From: Pythium myriotylum
Taxonomy: Eukaryota; Oomycota; Peronosporomycetes; Pythiales; Pythiaceae
Direction: 5' to 3'
Assembly: GCA_023091665.1 (NCBI GenBank)
Contig: JALJCQ010000017.1
Location: forward strand, 2,728,001-2,792,000
Length of the DNA stretch: 64,000 bases
The notes beneath the pieces are model-generated. The model ran no database searches and had not been told where the DNA came from. It was given only the letters and a program-made list of their open reading frames with translations. How positions within the stretch are numbered: the stretch's first letter is position 1; each line of letters starts with the position of its first letter. A program made the translations under genes and the position numbers. Positions 49,357 to 59,730 of the stretch are shown here, in pieces.

Positions 49357-50401
49357 TTCTTCCGAGCGTTTGGGCGAGAAAGTGTACCCACTAATGTACT
49401 AGAATGGTGATTATGGGGTTTGGTGGGTATATAGTTGTGAAGATGAAAGATGGAAATGTGCAATTTAGTAGTATCTTTATGCGACGGCGTTGACGACGAC
49501 GGAGAAAGAGATATCAATCGACAGAGCGACTCGGCTGTGTCTCCGTGGCTGTCTTTATGGGAATGGGATGCGTTTTGTACCTTTGAGCAGACCAGACGCG
49601 TCGGATTTGACAGATTTATCGTTGTGCGTACTTCGAAGTATGCGGTTGTTGGGGAGTCAAGACTTGCTCACCACACGTACATCTCAGAGACTCGACTGTT
49701 CAATGGAGTGCGCACGCAATTGCACTTCAAATATATCCGTTCGCAAATTACATTATGGTCACTTCTCAAGGGCGTTATTTTAGACACCCATCGCTGCCTT
49801 TGCAGTAAGTGAACAGGAAACGTCGGATGGTCTGGGAATATCTCGGGTACACCCACGGGTTTGTGAATTCGAGATACACAGTTCAAAGACTTCGAAGGTT
49901 AAACCCAACGAGAGATATTGGTATGTCTCGTCAGCAGAAGCTCAGTAGTATAGTAGGAAGCGGCGTAGGAACACACGGTATCTCACGAATCCAATAGTCA
50001 GTGGCCAGTGCAGTTTCCCAACGGCGGTTGAAGAACTGTACTGGCTACTTGGTGTTGGATTTTTGAGATATGGTCGGTATGTCGGCCAGGTGCACAGCCT
50101 GAGCGTCTTCAACCATAGCTTTTAAACCCTTTGAAAACCGACAACATCAGCGTAGTTTATATTGCGATCACAGCACTCAATATCAAATAACTCTCTATAA
50201 ATGATGTAATGGTTCCTGGATACTTGAAGTCCTTACGTCACCTAGCCACCACCGCAGACGGTTGGTGTTTCGTTGACCCAGAGAACACGTAGGTGGGTCT
50301 CTTCCTTCAGTTCAACGCACGACATTGGACCACAGCAAGTGGCCCTCTTCCCTTCACTCGCGACACGACGTCGCACCCTCACTTCTCAATCATCTCCTAC
50401 C
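49357..50401. other. divergent intergenic region (ankyrin / choline-transporter-like)
   Basis: It separates a minus-strand ankyrin start from a plus-strand transporter start. An initiator-like CCTCACTTCTCAATC lies at about 50379-50393, directly before the transporter ATG. Open frames in between lack domains. Confidence 0.5.
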
Positions 50402-51883
50402 ATGGCACTCCAGACCGACTACCGACGCGAAGCCGACCATGAGCCGGTGGCTCGCCAGCCAGAGCCACACCAGATGCGATGCAACGACGTCATCTTCCTC
50501 TTGGTTTGGCTCGCGCTGATCGGCACGACCGTCTACTTCGCTGGCGCGTTCGGCCCCGAATTCATCCACGCGACCAAAGTCAAGGGTCTCGGAGATCAAA
50601 GCGGGTTCCAGCTCATCGTCAAGTACATCGCGACTAGCGCATTTGCCGCTATGGGCATGTCGCTCGTTTGGATCGCCGTCATGATTTGCGCCGGCGAGTT
50701 TCTCATCTGGATCGCGCTCTTCGCCAGCGTCATCGCCTGCATTCTCGCTGGATACGTGCTCACCAAGGCCGCGTACAATGGCGGCGTCAAGCACTACTAC
50801 TGGCCGGCGGTCCTCTTCGGCGTCATTGCGCTGCTGCTTCTGCTGTTCATGTGCTGCATCCGCAAGCGCGTTCGCTTCGCTGCCGCCCACCTCAAAGTTG
50901 CCGGGTCGGCTATTCTGCGCTTGCCCATGACGCTAGTCGTCGCAGTAGTGATGGTGCTCATCAACGCGGGCTGGTCTGTTGCCTGGGCGGTGGGTACGGT
51001 CGGCTTCATGGCCAAGCAAAAGTACATCCACCCTCCGCAGAACTGCACCATCGGCGATTGCGACATTCAGACTGCCGTGGGTTCCGTCGTCGGCGTCCTG
51101 TTCGTCATGCTTCTCATCTACTTCTGGGGCTCCTACGTGCTGAAGAACGTGATCGCCGTGACAGTCGCGGGGACGGTTGCGGCTTGGAAAAACGCCAGCA
51201 ACTCGGCCTGCATGACCCTCGGTGCTTGGCTCCGTGCGATCACTCTCAACCTCGGCTCAATCTGCTTTGGATCGCTGATCGTTGCGGCACTTGAGGCTAC
51301 CCGCACGATTCTCAACATCATGGCTTCGATCGCCTCCAAGAGTGGCGACTGTGTGACTTCGTGTATATTCTCTTGCATCTCTTGCGTGCTCCGCTGCATC
51401 CAGCGCTGGATCGAGTTCTTCAACCGCTTCGCCTTCACGTACGTCGGCTGCTATGGTTACAGCTTCCTCTCCGCTAGCAAACACGTGTGCAGGCTCTTTG
51501 CCAGCAAAGGATGGAGCGCGATCGCCAACGATGATCTCACCAACATCGTCTTCTTCATGGGCAACCTCGTTATCGGGGCGCTGTCCGCATACGTCGCGAC
51601 CTTGCTCGTCAAGGACCAAGACAAGGAAGCGCTCGAGATGTTCAAGAACCCGGACGCAGTCATCGCGTTCTTCGCGTTCTTCGTGGGCTATGCGACCAAC
51701 AACATGTTCATGTCAGTCATGGCGAGTGCGGTCACGACCGTGTTCGTGCTCTGGGCCGAAGACCCTCACGGCTGGCAGGCGACTCGCCCAGAGGCATACG
51801 AAACACTCCACAGTGCGTGGGTCAAGATTTACCCCGAGGAGTACAACGGCGGTCACGGCAAACAGGGAGGTAGCCGTGTCTAG
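50402..51883 (+). CDS. choline transporter-like (CTL/SLC44) membrane protein
   Basis: The protein has 493 residues from the ATG after TCATCTCCTACC. There is a hydrophilic N-terminus of about 30 residues, then about ten membrane helices (for example VIFLLVWLALIGTTVYF and FLIWIALFASVIACILAGYVL). The CTL signature region is present: WGSYVLKNVIAVTVAGTVAAWK, then GSICFGSLIVAALEATR, then NRFAFTYVGCYGYSFLSASK. CTL proteins move choline or related cations, or act on lipid supply; the substrate here is inferred from family. It ends 85 bp before the convergent BT1 gene. Frame open upstream to 50273 is ignored because the promoter-like element lies at 50379-50393. Confidence 0.9.
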   Translation: MALQTDYRREADHEPVARQPEPHQMRCNDVIFLLVWLALIGTTVYFAGAFGPEFIHATKVKGLGDQSGFQLIVKYIATSAFAAMGMSLVWIAVMICAGEFLIWIALFASVIACILAGYVLTKAAYNGGVKHYYWPAVLFGVIALLLLLFMCCIRKRVRFAAAHLKVAGSAILRLPMTLVVAVVMVLINAGWSVAWAVGTVGFMAKQKYIHPPQNCTIGDCDIQTAVGSVVGVLFVMLLIYFWGSYVLKNVIAVTVAGTVAAWKNASNSACMTLGAWLRAITLNLGSICFGSLIVAALEATRTILNIMASIASKSGDCVTSCIFSCISCVLRCIQRWIEFFNRFAFTYVGCYGYSFLSASKHVCRLFASKGWSAIANDDLTNIVFFMGNLVIGALSAYVATLLVKDQDKEALEMFKNPDAVIAFFAFFVGYATNNMFMSVMASAVTTVFVLWAEDPHGWQATRPEAYETLHSAWVKIYPEEYNGGHGKQGGSRV

Positions 51884-51967
51884 ATTCGCTTGCCTAAGCT
51901 TTTCATGAATGCATTCCTTTATTTTGTTGAACGAGGCTACGGATCTTCCTACAAACAATAGGTCAGT

Positions 51968-53629
51968 TTACTTGCAACCACTGCCGCCTGCAATGCGTAG
52001 ACACTTGGTGGAGTCGAAGAGACTGAGGATGTTGGTCATGAGCGACCACGCGAGCGCAAAGGCCAAGACAGCGAGCGCGGCCGTGCCCATCGCGCGACTC
52101 TTCTTCTTCTCGGCCTGCAGCTTCTGCAGCTCTTCCTTCTGGCGAGGCAACAGGAACACAAAGACGATCGCAAACAAGTTGGCCGCGTACGCAAAGACGT
52201 AGGCAATCGTGACCTGCGAGCGCACGTGGTGGTCGTCCTTCTGGATGAACGGACGCTCGATGTCGAGGTATCCATCGACGCTCTTGGTGATCACCGTCGA
52301 GAACGGCACACCGACACGCTGCGAGGTCACGGCCAAGCCGAAGAGCGTGGCCTCGAAGCCCTCCGCCTCGATCTCGAGCATGAATAGCGCACCGACGTAG
52401 TCAGTCGCCGCGAACGGCAGCTTCTCGAGCAGCGGAACACCGAGCCAGAACCACTGGCTGCGCACGACGTCCCAGGTGGTGAGCATCGTCGGGAAGATAT
52501 CGATCACGACAACCAGCGTCTGTGCAAAGATGATGATGTACCGCCAGTTCCACTGCAGACCGAACTGCTTCACGCAGTACGTGCCGACCATGGTCATGAA
52601 GGCTGCAATCATTGCCGCAATGCCGTTGTTGAGAGGCTCGACGTGGGCCCACGTGCTCTGGATCGCGCTCGAGGCCGTCACGGAGATGAGCGAAAAGACG
52701 TTGAAGAAGAAGCGGAAGGCGACGTAGCGGTAGATGACGCGCAGGTGCAGCAGCTCGTAGACGAAGCGGAAGACCGACTTGGTCGACTTGTTCTCGATCG
52801 GATCCTCCTGGATGCAGAACCAAGAGAACGGCACGGTGATGAGCGCCATGCCAGCGCAGATCCCCATGACGGCGTTGAAGCCGACCGACCAGGAGAACGT
52901 GCCGCCGTAGTCAGGGCTGTTGAGGCCGAGACCCGTGAAGAAGGACGAGATGATCGAGAAGAAGTAGAGCACAACCATGCCTTCGCCCATGGCACGTCCA
53001 CGGATCGCCGCCGGCTCACGTTGTGACAAGTCGATCAGCACACCGTTGAAGCCACTGTAGGCGATGACCGTGCCCAGATTGGCCGTCATCATGAGGATGA
53101 TGAGCTTGATGCCGCGATTAGGTGCATCCGTGTCGATCGTCGCGAGCTGTTCCGCCGTGAGCTTGCTGGGGTCGATCTTGGCGATCGATTGGTCGCTGTA
53201 GTACGGATCGCCCAACGGGAGAACCGCCATGAGCAGACACGAAACGAAAGTAAGCGACCAGCCGAAGACCAAATACGGACGGCGGCGGTAGCCGAAGATG
53301 GGGACGGTATCGGTGAGCATGCCCGTGAACAATCGCAGGCTACGAGGGAATGCCACGAGTGCCGTCGCCGTGGCCACTAGCGTCGCCGACATGTGGAGAT
53401 AGTTGTTGAGCACCGAGTAGATGACACCGCTGATGGTCGTGTAGGTCGTGCCGATGGCTGCCATGTGGGCGACCATCCCCAGGTTCTCCCATGCGAAGAT
53501 CGAGACTGAGCCTCGTGCAGCACGCAGCGCTCCACCCTCTAGGGTTGCCGCATCGGAGTCGCCTTCAGGGTTCTTGAACGGGGACTTGAGTTTACCGTAG
53601 GCATCCTGCTTGGCCTTCACTTCGTCCAT
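51968..53629 (-). CDS. BT1/folate-biopterin transporter family (MFS) membrane protein, copy 1
   Basis: The protein has 553 residues from the ATG at 53629. About 12 membrane helices are present, with the MFS/BT1 loop GYRRRPYLVFGW after helix 2-3 and TDTVPIFGYRR just before it. A long loop lies between helices 4 and 5 (SIAKIDPSKLTAEQLATI). A final basic segment (LPRQKEELQKLQAEKKKSR) precedes the last helix and a C-terminal tail with two Cys (TKCLRIAGGSGCK). Oomycetes have many BT1 members; the substrate cannot be read from sequence. Just upstream CTCATTTTCCAACTC (minus strand, about 53650-53664) resembles the oomycete initiator and favours this start over the open frame to 53674. A nearly identical inverted copy starts at 62396. 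Confidence 0.9.
   Translation of the reverse strand: MDEVKAKQDAYGKLKSPFKNPEGDSDAATLEGGALRAARGSVSIFAWENLGMVAHMAAIGTTYTTISGVIYSVLNNYLHMSATLVATATALVAFPRSLRLFTGMLTDTVPIFGYRRRPYLVFGWSLTFVSCLLMAVLPLGDPYYSDQSIAKIDPSKLTAEQLATIDTDAPNRGIKLIILMMTANLGTVIAYSGFNGVLIDLSQREPAAIRGRAMGEGMVVLYFFSIISSFFTGLGLNSPDYGGTFSWSVGFNAVMGICAGMALITVPFSWFCIQEDPIENKSTKSVFRFVYELLHLRVIYRYVAFRFFFNVFSLISVTASSAIQSTWAHVEPLNNGIAAMIAAFMTMVGTYCVKQFGLQWNWRYIIIFAQTLVVVIDIFPTMLTTWDVVRSQWFWLGVPLLEKLPFAATDYVGALFMLEIEAEGFEATLFGLAVTSQRVGVPFSTVITKSVDGYLDIERPFIQKDDHHVRSQVTIAYVFAYAANLFAIVFVFLLPRQKEELQKLQAEKKKSRAMGTAALAVLAFALAWSLMTNILSLFDSTKCLRIAGGSGCK
52025..53629. repeat. inverted repeat shared with 62396-64000 (BT1 pair)
   Basis: Positions pair as x and 116025-x with no net indel within the window. 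Identity is near complete from codon 8 on. The first seven codons and the 5' flanks differ. Seen differences include the codons for Gly/Arg (copy 1/copy 2) near 53511 and Ala/Val near 53061. Confidence 0.9.
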
Positions 53630-54387
53630 TGCTTCTACGACTGCGAGCGAGTTGGAAAATGAGACGCTCACCACAAAGGAAGAATGCCCACCACTGGAAA
53701 ATGGCTAGGGTGAGAAGTTGAATGGTGGATGAGGGTGCACAGGCAGGGATCAGCCATCCCACAGACCTCTCCGTCTGGCACAAAGGACATGGGATGTCAC
53801 GATTAAAGTATTGTGACACTCTTGACAGATCTCATTGGGTGGAGGCACGCGCCGAAAGGCAGCTGATGCAGTAGTTGGGGTGCAGAGACGTGGGTTGAGA
53901 GTATGTATGTACCGGGGCTAGTTATCTCAGAGACCTCGGGTAGCTACAGTGAGTGACTGCGGTGGCGATTTGTTGCGGAACTGTCGGGACTAGAAATAGT
54001 GTGTAGCTGTAATGCAAAGCTCGTCGATATGAGCACTCGCCTCAACCTCAGGTCGACGTGAAGTAATAACCACATCACCCAATGCATTTGACGAAAGCGG
54101 GCGATTTTCATTGGTGGATGGCACGCATCGAGAAGAGACCGACTTGAAAAGGTGACGGATCGTCGGGTGATCATCAAGCAACGGTACAGTACAATCCATT
54201 TGGTACCGCTAAATTCGGTGGTGTTTGGTTTGCCGGCATCGAACGATGAGAACGTACTTGCTCACTACGATAACAAAGGAAGCGTTCATTGCTGCTGGCT
54301 GCTCTGACTTATGCCCGTTTAATTAATAAAATAGCAATCATAGTACATAATTAAAGTTCGACAAGTATGAGCCGGGCAAACTTCCAG
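53630..54387. other. BT1 upstream region and spacer, no gene
   Basis: It contains the BT1 promoter at about 53650-53664. No domain-bearing frame is seen in the rest. Confidence 0.5.
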
Positions 54388-54720
54388 TTACGACGAAAGC
54401 GAGGAACCATTGAATTTCTCCCGCATATCCGCGCCAGCTGCTAGAAGCACATCAACGACATCGGTGTTGGCTCGCCGCGCAGCATAGCCCAGTGCTATCA
54501 TCTGGAGCAAGTCTGTGGCGCCCACCTCGGCGCCGGCATTCAGGAGATGTCTCCACCGTCTCAGCGTCTCCGTTCTTCGCGGCCAAACTCAGCGCGGCAC
54601 GCTCGTTATGGTGGAAATGACCAACCGAAGACCCTGCGCGAAGCATCATTTCTACGAGTGGTGTGTTGTGCTTGGATGCGGCGGATAGAAGCTCCGTGTT
54701 GCCTGCTATTAATAGGTCGG
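54388..54720 (-). pseudogene. ankyrin-repeat gene fragment
   Basis: The minus strand gives ELLSAASKHNTPLVEMMLRA and RAALSLAAKNGDAETVE in one frame. After a frameshift near 54545 it gives NAGAEVGATDLLQMIALGYA then VVDVLLAAGADM and a TAA at 54388. These are three to four C-terminal ankyrin repeats. The upstream sequence to 54900 may be further decayed repeats. Confidence 0.75.
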
Positions 54721-55050
54721 TGGCATGGAGTGATTCGCCAGCCGCTACAGATCGAATCCTCGTAGATTAAACGCTTCTCGTATCTCGAAGCAAGAAATCG
54801 AAGGCCACCTATTCGAGTACACGAATGCACCAGCCAGTGAAGAGCGTGGCCTCGAGCCCCCTGTTCGTGACCGATTTCGACAACGGAACGTGGCGCCAAC
54901 GCTGAGAAAGTCCACACCATCGAACTTGGGTACAGAGTGTATACCTTCTATACACCACTATACACTGTCTGTCTCTCATTGGGTATCATTTTGTCAAAAC
55001 AAGGTGAGCTTCTCACTTTTTGTATCATTGCTCCCCCGTGTCCATCGCGC

Positions 55051-58000
55051 ATGGACCTTGCAAAGGAGCTGCTCGCGGCCGCGCGCGTGGGCGACGCGGC
55101 CCGCGTGGCGCGCTGTCTGCGACAGGGCGCAGACCCCAACGCGCTCGACTGGATGAAGCAGACGCCGCTCTTCCTCGCGACGAAAGAAGGCCACGCGAAC
55201 GCCGTGCAGGCGCTGCTCGCGGCCGGCGCCAACGCCAACGCGAGCGACAACTACGGCGCGACGCCGCTCACGCTCGCGGCCGAGCGAGGCTTCGTGGATC
55301 TGGTTGTGTTGCTGTTGGATTTTGGTGCGAATGTTAACCATGCGACCCGCGACGGCGACACGCTGTTGATGACCGCGGCGCTGCGGGGCCAGTCCCGAGT
55401 CGTGGACAAACTACTAGACGCTGGGGCCGACGTTAATGCGGCCAATCGGTGGGGGGCCACCGCGCTGCATGCAGCTGCGTTAAATGGCCATTTGGATGTC
55501 GTGCACTCTCTTTTGCAGGCAGGAGCAAACAAGTCGATGCGAAATCTGAGTGGGAAGACGGCCGAGGACGAGGCAGAGCGGAAGAACAACACAGCGGTTG
55601 TTCAGCTCTTGCGCACTTTTGACAGCACTGCATCGGCATTTCTCCAGGCTGTACGACGTGGTGACGTGGAGGTGGTACGACGCACGATTGGTCAGAACTG
55701 GAGAGCTCGGGGACCGCATGATCGCATGCCAGTCCACGTTGCCGCCAAGCACGGGCGCCTCGAGGTTCTCCGGTTGCTGCTTTCGCGGGGAGCAAGTGTC
55801 ACGGATAGAGATGATGCTGGGTGGACAGTTTTACACTTTGCGTGTGAGAGTGGAAGCGTGGATGTCGTAGCCTTCTTACTCAAGCAAGGAGTAGACGCGA
55901 ACGCCGTCGACACGAATGGTCGCAGCGCAATGGATATTGCAGCGCTTAATGGAAAACTTGGCGTCGTGCAGGAACTGAATCGGCATGGAGTCAGCCTCAG
56001 GAATGTTTCGTCGGACGGGCGATCGATTCTGCACCGCGCTGTGACCAGCAAGAACACAGAGCTGATCGAGTTCCTCGTGAAGCAGAGGCTCGACATCAAC
56101 GCTACTGACTCTGCCGGCTGGAGCGCACTTCACCAAGCAGTCCATGTAGGTCTGTCTGCAGTGACGTCTACGCTGCTTGAACTAGGCGCGGACGCCAATC
56201 TCGTGACAAAGTGTAACCGGAACGATACACAAGTAAGGGACTCGGAGTCGGCTCTCCACTTGGCCATTCGAGGTGACCACATCCACATTTTACCAATTTT
56301 GTTGGCCCACAACGGCATCAACATAAATATCAGGAACGACCTAGGACGGTCTCCACTAGTCTTCGCCGTGTCATTGGATCGTAGTGCAGCTGCGGCATTG
56401 CTTATTAAAGCAGGAGCAAATGTCAACGCTCAAGGCGACGAGGGCGAATCGGCGCTTCTTATTGCCAGCTACCGTGGGTCAATCGAAACCGTCAACCTAC
56501 TTCTGCAAAATGGAGCAAAGACAGATGTGATCACGCGGTCAGGACGCACCCCACTGAGCGTAGCCAAATCTCCAGAGCTCAAGGAGGTACTGCAACTGTA
56601 TTACAACAGTCAACGATACCACGAGGAATGTTTCGCGCTATTGAACGGTGAAAATGGGGCGGTCCCAAACTTCGAGAGGCTTTCTACCTTGGTGCCACTG
56701 ATAACATCGGTTTACGATTTGAAACACATCTTGACGCTCATCGCCATGTGCGATGTTTTCCAAGCTTCTGCACGACGAGATTTGCTCAACGCCGCGTTAA
56801 CCCACGTCCTAGACAGAAAACTAACCTTCGACGATCACGCATGCGTATTCTTCAAATTATCGTTGGAGTACTGTGAGCGTGAAGGCCTCTTGCCGCACAA
56901 CGACATTCTATTGTTTGATCGGATTGCCGAAAAAGTCAACACAGAGAGCGCTGACTGGGTCACCGAGATGAAGCGCCAAATCCACACCAACAGTTGGCGT
57001 CTCGACTCTCACGAGCAATGTCTCACTTCACTTGTCTCCGGGATCCACGAAGTTCACGCGCTCGTGATGGAGAACCGAGCTGCCGTCATCTCCGTGGCTC
57101 ACCGTGTCGACGATGTTCAAAAGCAAGTCGACGCTGGCAGGGAGGTGCTAGCTCAGCTTGTGGCTCAGGCTAACTCTGCTTCGAGCAGACTGGATGGTTT
57201 CGCCCAGCGACTTTCGATTTGCGAAGGAAATATTCGGAAAGTCACGTCCAGTCTACAGTCGTTCCGCGAGGCGTACGTCGCGCGGCTCGAACAGGAGGAG
57301 GAAAATGCCAAGATTAAAAAAGTATGCGGCATCGTCGCATCCATCGCAGGCTTTGTTTTTGCACCAGTACTGAAGGAGATTGCTGATGCAGTCGTTGACT
57401 TTACGAACCCAATCGACATCGTCACGCACGTATACGGTGAGACTGACATTATAAGCTTCTTGTCAGATGAGTCAAGCAAGGAGCTACCCGAGGTTGTCAA
57501 GAATCAGTTAGAGAAATATGCTATCCCTCGAGATGAGTTTGAAATACTCCTTCGCGAGGAAATCGTCCTCCAGCATCCAGAATACATCGAGCAGTGTGAG
57601 AAGCGCGGTTTATCGCTATCCCTAGATGGTGGCAAGTCAGCTGTCGCTCGCACGCTCGAACCTTTGCTTGCAAAGGAGGAGTCATCTGTCGTTCAGATTA
57701 TTGCCGAGTTACGAAACCTGATGAACTCACTGTCGCAGCAAACTAGCGGTGACGCTTCTAAATCGCACCGAGTTATGCCTCGACCCTCAAGTCTTGGTGA
57801 TGCGCCCGTCGAATTTGAGCGAGTAATCGCTAGTGGATCAAGGCAGGATTTGGCTAGAGGTGTGTCCGCGTCAGAAAACCTGGAATCTCACATCGATATT
57901 TCTTCATTGGCCATCTCCGAGGAAATGGAGTCGCTCGAGTTCCTTGAAGACCCCAACTCATTTCCTTACCACGTCGCAGTCCAGGAAAGTCAAGGTAACC

Positions 58001-58542
58001 TGGCCGAGTTTTCGGAGCTCGTCGATTTGATCGATACGACTGGAGTTGACGCAAACGCCCCAATGAAGATCCGACTTTGCTCGGTCTGCAAAGCCAGGGA
58101 GGCATTGTGCGCGGCTGAGTATGCATACCTTCGAGGCTTCCGCGCAGTTGGCGACCTCTTGGTATCCCGGATGAAGAATCCCCCAGAATTCGATCAGTCA
58201 CCGGCCGATTCGATCCAGCTGCTCGATGACCCGGAGAAGTTTCCATTCATCTATGCGGTCGATGAGAGCAAAGGCAACGTGGACGAATGTGGGGAGATCA
58301 TAGATATCGTGGACGAAAACGAGCACGCAATTGAAGCCTCGATCCAGGCCGATGTCGTTCGCATCAAGAACGAAGAAGTTCGGTGGGCGGCCGTCGAGTA
58401 TGCCTGCCATCTTGGTTACGTCGAGATCGTCAAGTTCATGCTCAAGGAGATCGCCAAAGGTGTGCCGATGAAGCTAAAAGTGCAGCTGCTCAAGTTCGTA
58501 CGCGAACGCAGTGCTCGTAGTAAACCGCCGCTGAGCTCTTGA
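55051..58542 (+). CDS. multidomain ankyrin protein with coiled coil, hydrophobic helix and duplicated C-terminal module
   Basis: The protein has 1,163 residues from the ATG after CCATCGCGC. Ankyrin repeats fill about 1-515 (about 14, split by a short spacer near 190). An alpha-helical region of unknown family spans about 520-680 (QRYHEECFALLNGENGAV, DLKHILTLIAMCDVF). A coiled coil spans about 683-755 (VDDVQKQVDAGREVLAQLVA). A hydrophobic segment with Gly and Ala (VCGIVASIAGFVFAPVL, about 756-772) follows. The C-terminus has two related blocks of about 90 residues starting near 961 (LEDPNSFPYHVAVQES) and 1054 (LDDPEKFPFIYAVDES). I do not recognise the non-ankyrin parts. An initiator-like TATCATTTTGTCAAAA lies about 60 bp upstream. 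The frame is open to 54937, but that part lacks the pattern. Confidence 0.88.
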   Translation: MDLAKELLAAARVGDAARVARCLRQGADPNALDWMKQTPLFLATKEGHANAVQALLAAGANANASDNYGATPLTLAAERGFVDLVVLLLDFGANVNHATRDGDTLLMTAALRGQSRVVDKLLDAGADVNAANRWGATALHAAALNGHLDVVHSLLQAGANKSMRNLSGKTAEDEAERKNNTAVVQLLRTFDSTASAFLQAVRRGDVEVVRRTIGQNWRARGPHDRMPVHVAAKHGRLEVLRLLLSRGASVTDRDDAGWTVLHFACESGSVDVVAFLLKQGVDANAVDTNGRSAMDIAALNGKLGVVQELNRHGVSLRNVSSDGRSILHRAVTSKNTELIEFLVKQRLDINATDSAGWSALHQAVHVGLSAVTSTLLELGADANLVTKCNRNDTQVRDSESALHLAIRGDHIHILPILLAHNGININIRNDLGRSPLVFAVSLDRSAAAALLIKAGANVNAQGDEGESALLIASYRGSIETVNLLLQNGAKTDVITRSGRTPLSVAKSPELKEVLQLYYNSQRYHEECFALLNGENGAVPNFERLSTLVPLITSVYDLKHILTLIAMCDVFQASARRDLLNAALTHVLDRKLTFDDHACVFFKLSLEYCEREGLLPHNDILLFDRIAEKVNTESADWVTEMKRQIHTNSWRLDSHEQCLTSLVSGIHEVHALVMENRAAVISVAHRVDDVQKQVDAGREVLAQLVAQANSASSRLDGFAQRLSICEGNIRKVTSSLQSFREAYVARLEQEEENAKIKKVCGIVASIAGFVFAPVLKEIADAVVDFTNPIDIVTHVYGETDIISFLSDESSKELPEVVKNQLEKYAIPRDEFEILLREEIVLQHPEYIEQCEKRGLSLSLDGGKSAVARTLEPLLAKEESSVVQIIAELRNLMNSLSQQTSGDASKSHRVMPRPSSLGDAPVEFERVIASGSRQDLARGVSASENLESHIDISSLAISEEMESLEFLEDPNSFPYHVAVQESQGNLAEFSELVDLIDTTGVDANAPMKIRLCSVCKAREALCAAEYAYLRGFRAVGDLLVSRMKNPPEFDQSPADSIQLLDDPEKFPFIYAVDESKGNVDECGEIIDIVDENEHAIEASIQADVVRIKNEEVRWAAVEYACHLGYVEIVKFMLKEIAKGVPMKLKVQLLKFVRERSARSKPPLSS

Positions 58543-58731
58543 TTATCTACCGTTTGTTCAAAACGACAGCAAATTGGACACTCATCTACACCTTGATTCT
58601 GCTGAAGAGCTGCCTCACGTGATGTTGCGATACCATGGCATTTCGTGATGACAACAACGAACCATGGATTGAGAAGATGCCCACGGGGTTATCTTATTCC
58701 ATTTCACTTCTATTTCTTCACTTCTTCGGGA

Positions 58732-59148
58732 ATGGATCGTCTCAACCGCCGTTTGCTCGCTGCTGCAGCGCGTGGAGCCGTCGATGAGGTCGCACGCCAC
58801 GTTGCAGAGGGCGCAAATCTTGACGCTCGGGATAAGTTTGGCTGCTCGGCCCTGATGAAGGCCGCCAACTACGGCCATAGGCAGACAGTCGAACTTCTGC
58901 TTTGTGCCGGCGCCGACGTGGATGCACTGGATTGGACGAGGCGTTCAGCGCTTGTATGGGCTGCCTTCAGCGGGTACGAAGACATTGTGGAGGTTCTGAT
59001 CGATGCCGGCGCTTGCGTGGACCACAAGTCGGGCTGGGGCTCGGCTGTCGCGGCTGCTTCCACCAATGGCTTTGAACGATGCGTTGACGTCCTGCTAGTC
59101 GCTGGAGCTGACCGAAGAGGCATGAAGAACCCTAGGCGAGCGTCTTGA
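58732..59148 (+). CDS. short ankyrin-repeat protein (3-4 repeats)
   Basis: The protein has 138 residues from ATG (MDRLNRRLLAAAARGAVDEV). Repeats run from residue 10 to about 125 (KFGCSALMKAANYGHRQTVELLL, WTRRSALVWAAFSGYEDIVEVLI), then RRGMKNPRRAS and stop. Pyrimidine-rich TTCCATTTCACTTCTATTTC about 30 bp upstream resembles the oomycete initiator region. It could be a complete small protein or a gene truncated by an early stop; the C-terminus is abrupt. It lies 189 bp after the large ankyrin gene, same strand. Confidence 0.8.
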   Translation: MDRLNRRLLAAAARGAVDEVARHVAEGANLDARDKFGCSALMKAANYGHRQTVELLLCAGADVDALDWTRRSALVWAAFSGYEDIVEVLIDAGACVDHKSGWGSAVAAASTNGFERCVDVLLVAGADRRGMKNPRRAS

Positions 59149-59730
59149 TTCAAAGGGCGGATTTCGAGAAGCTCTTCGTTGTGCTGCGGGGCTTCTCGAT
59201 CACGCGAGAGCGACCACTGAACTGCTTGTCTGCATCTTACAGCGGATGTTGGACACATTGCAAGCACATTCGTCACACAGAATCTGTAGCGTGAGAGCAA
59301 ACATCTAATAACACCCCGAGGCACGAACAGATAAGTGTGCGCCATGGTGAAGAATTCTAGGGCTGCGTTTGCACAGAAAAAAATACCACGAAATCAAATC
59401 TCGATGCACGCGTTGCTTGCGACTTCAAGTACTTCGTAGTCAGTATCACTGTCGCCATATCCATCTTCTAATGCGGGCCCAGCTGAGTTCGTGCCACCGC
59501 TTCATAAAAGCGTTGCCTCGAGTATGTATGGTAGATTTGCTGCGTCCACATAATAGACTTTTTTCGTCGGGAAACATATCGTGGTGAGTTTGTTCAGCTC
59601 TCCATCTCTGAGTGGGTTCGAACTTCCCGGTAACGTTAGATCGTATTCATGTGCTTCACGACCTGCAATCGTTATTTTCCTCTCCACGCTCCCTGTAAAT
59701 GTCACCACACACACCTAATACAGCGCGTGC
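59149..59730. other. interval with no supported gene
   Basis: It separates convergent ankyrin genes. No domain or RNA gene seen. Confidence 0.5.

Noticed and set aside
58645..58731. Longer N-terminus for the short ankyrin gene
   Set aside because: The extra codons are hydrophobic and aromatic by reading the pyrimidine-rich promoter region; the ankyrin cap starts at 58732.
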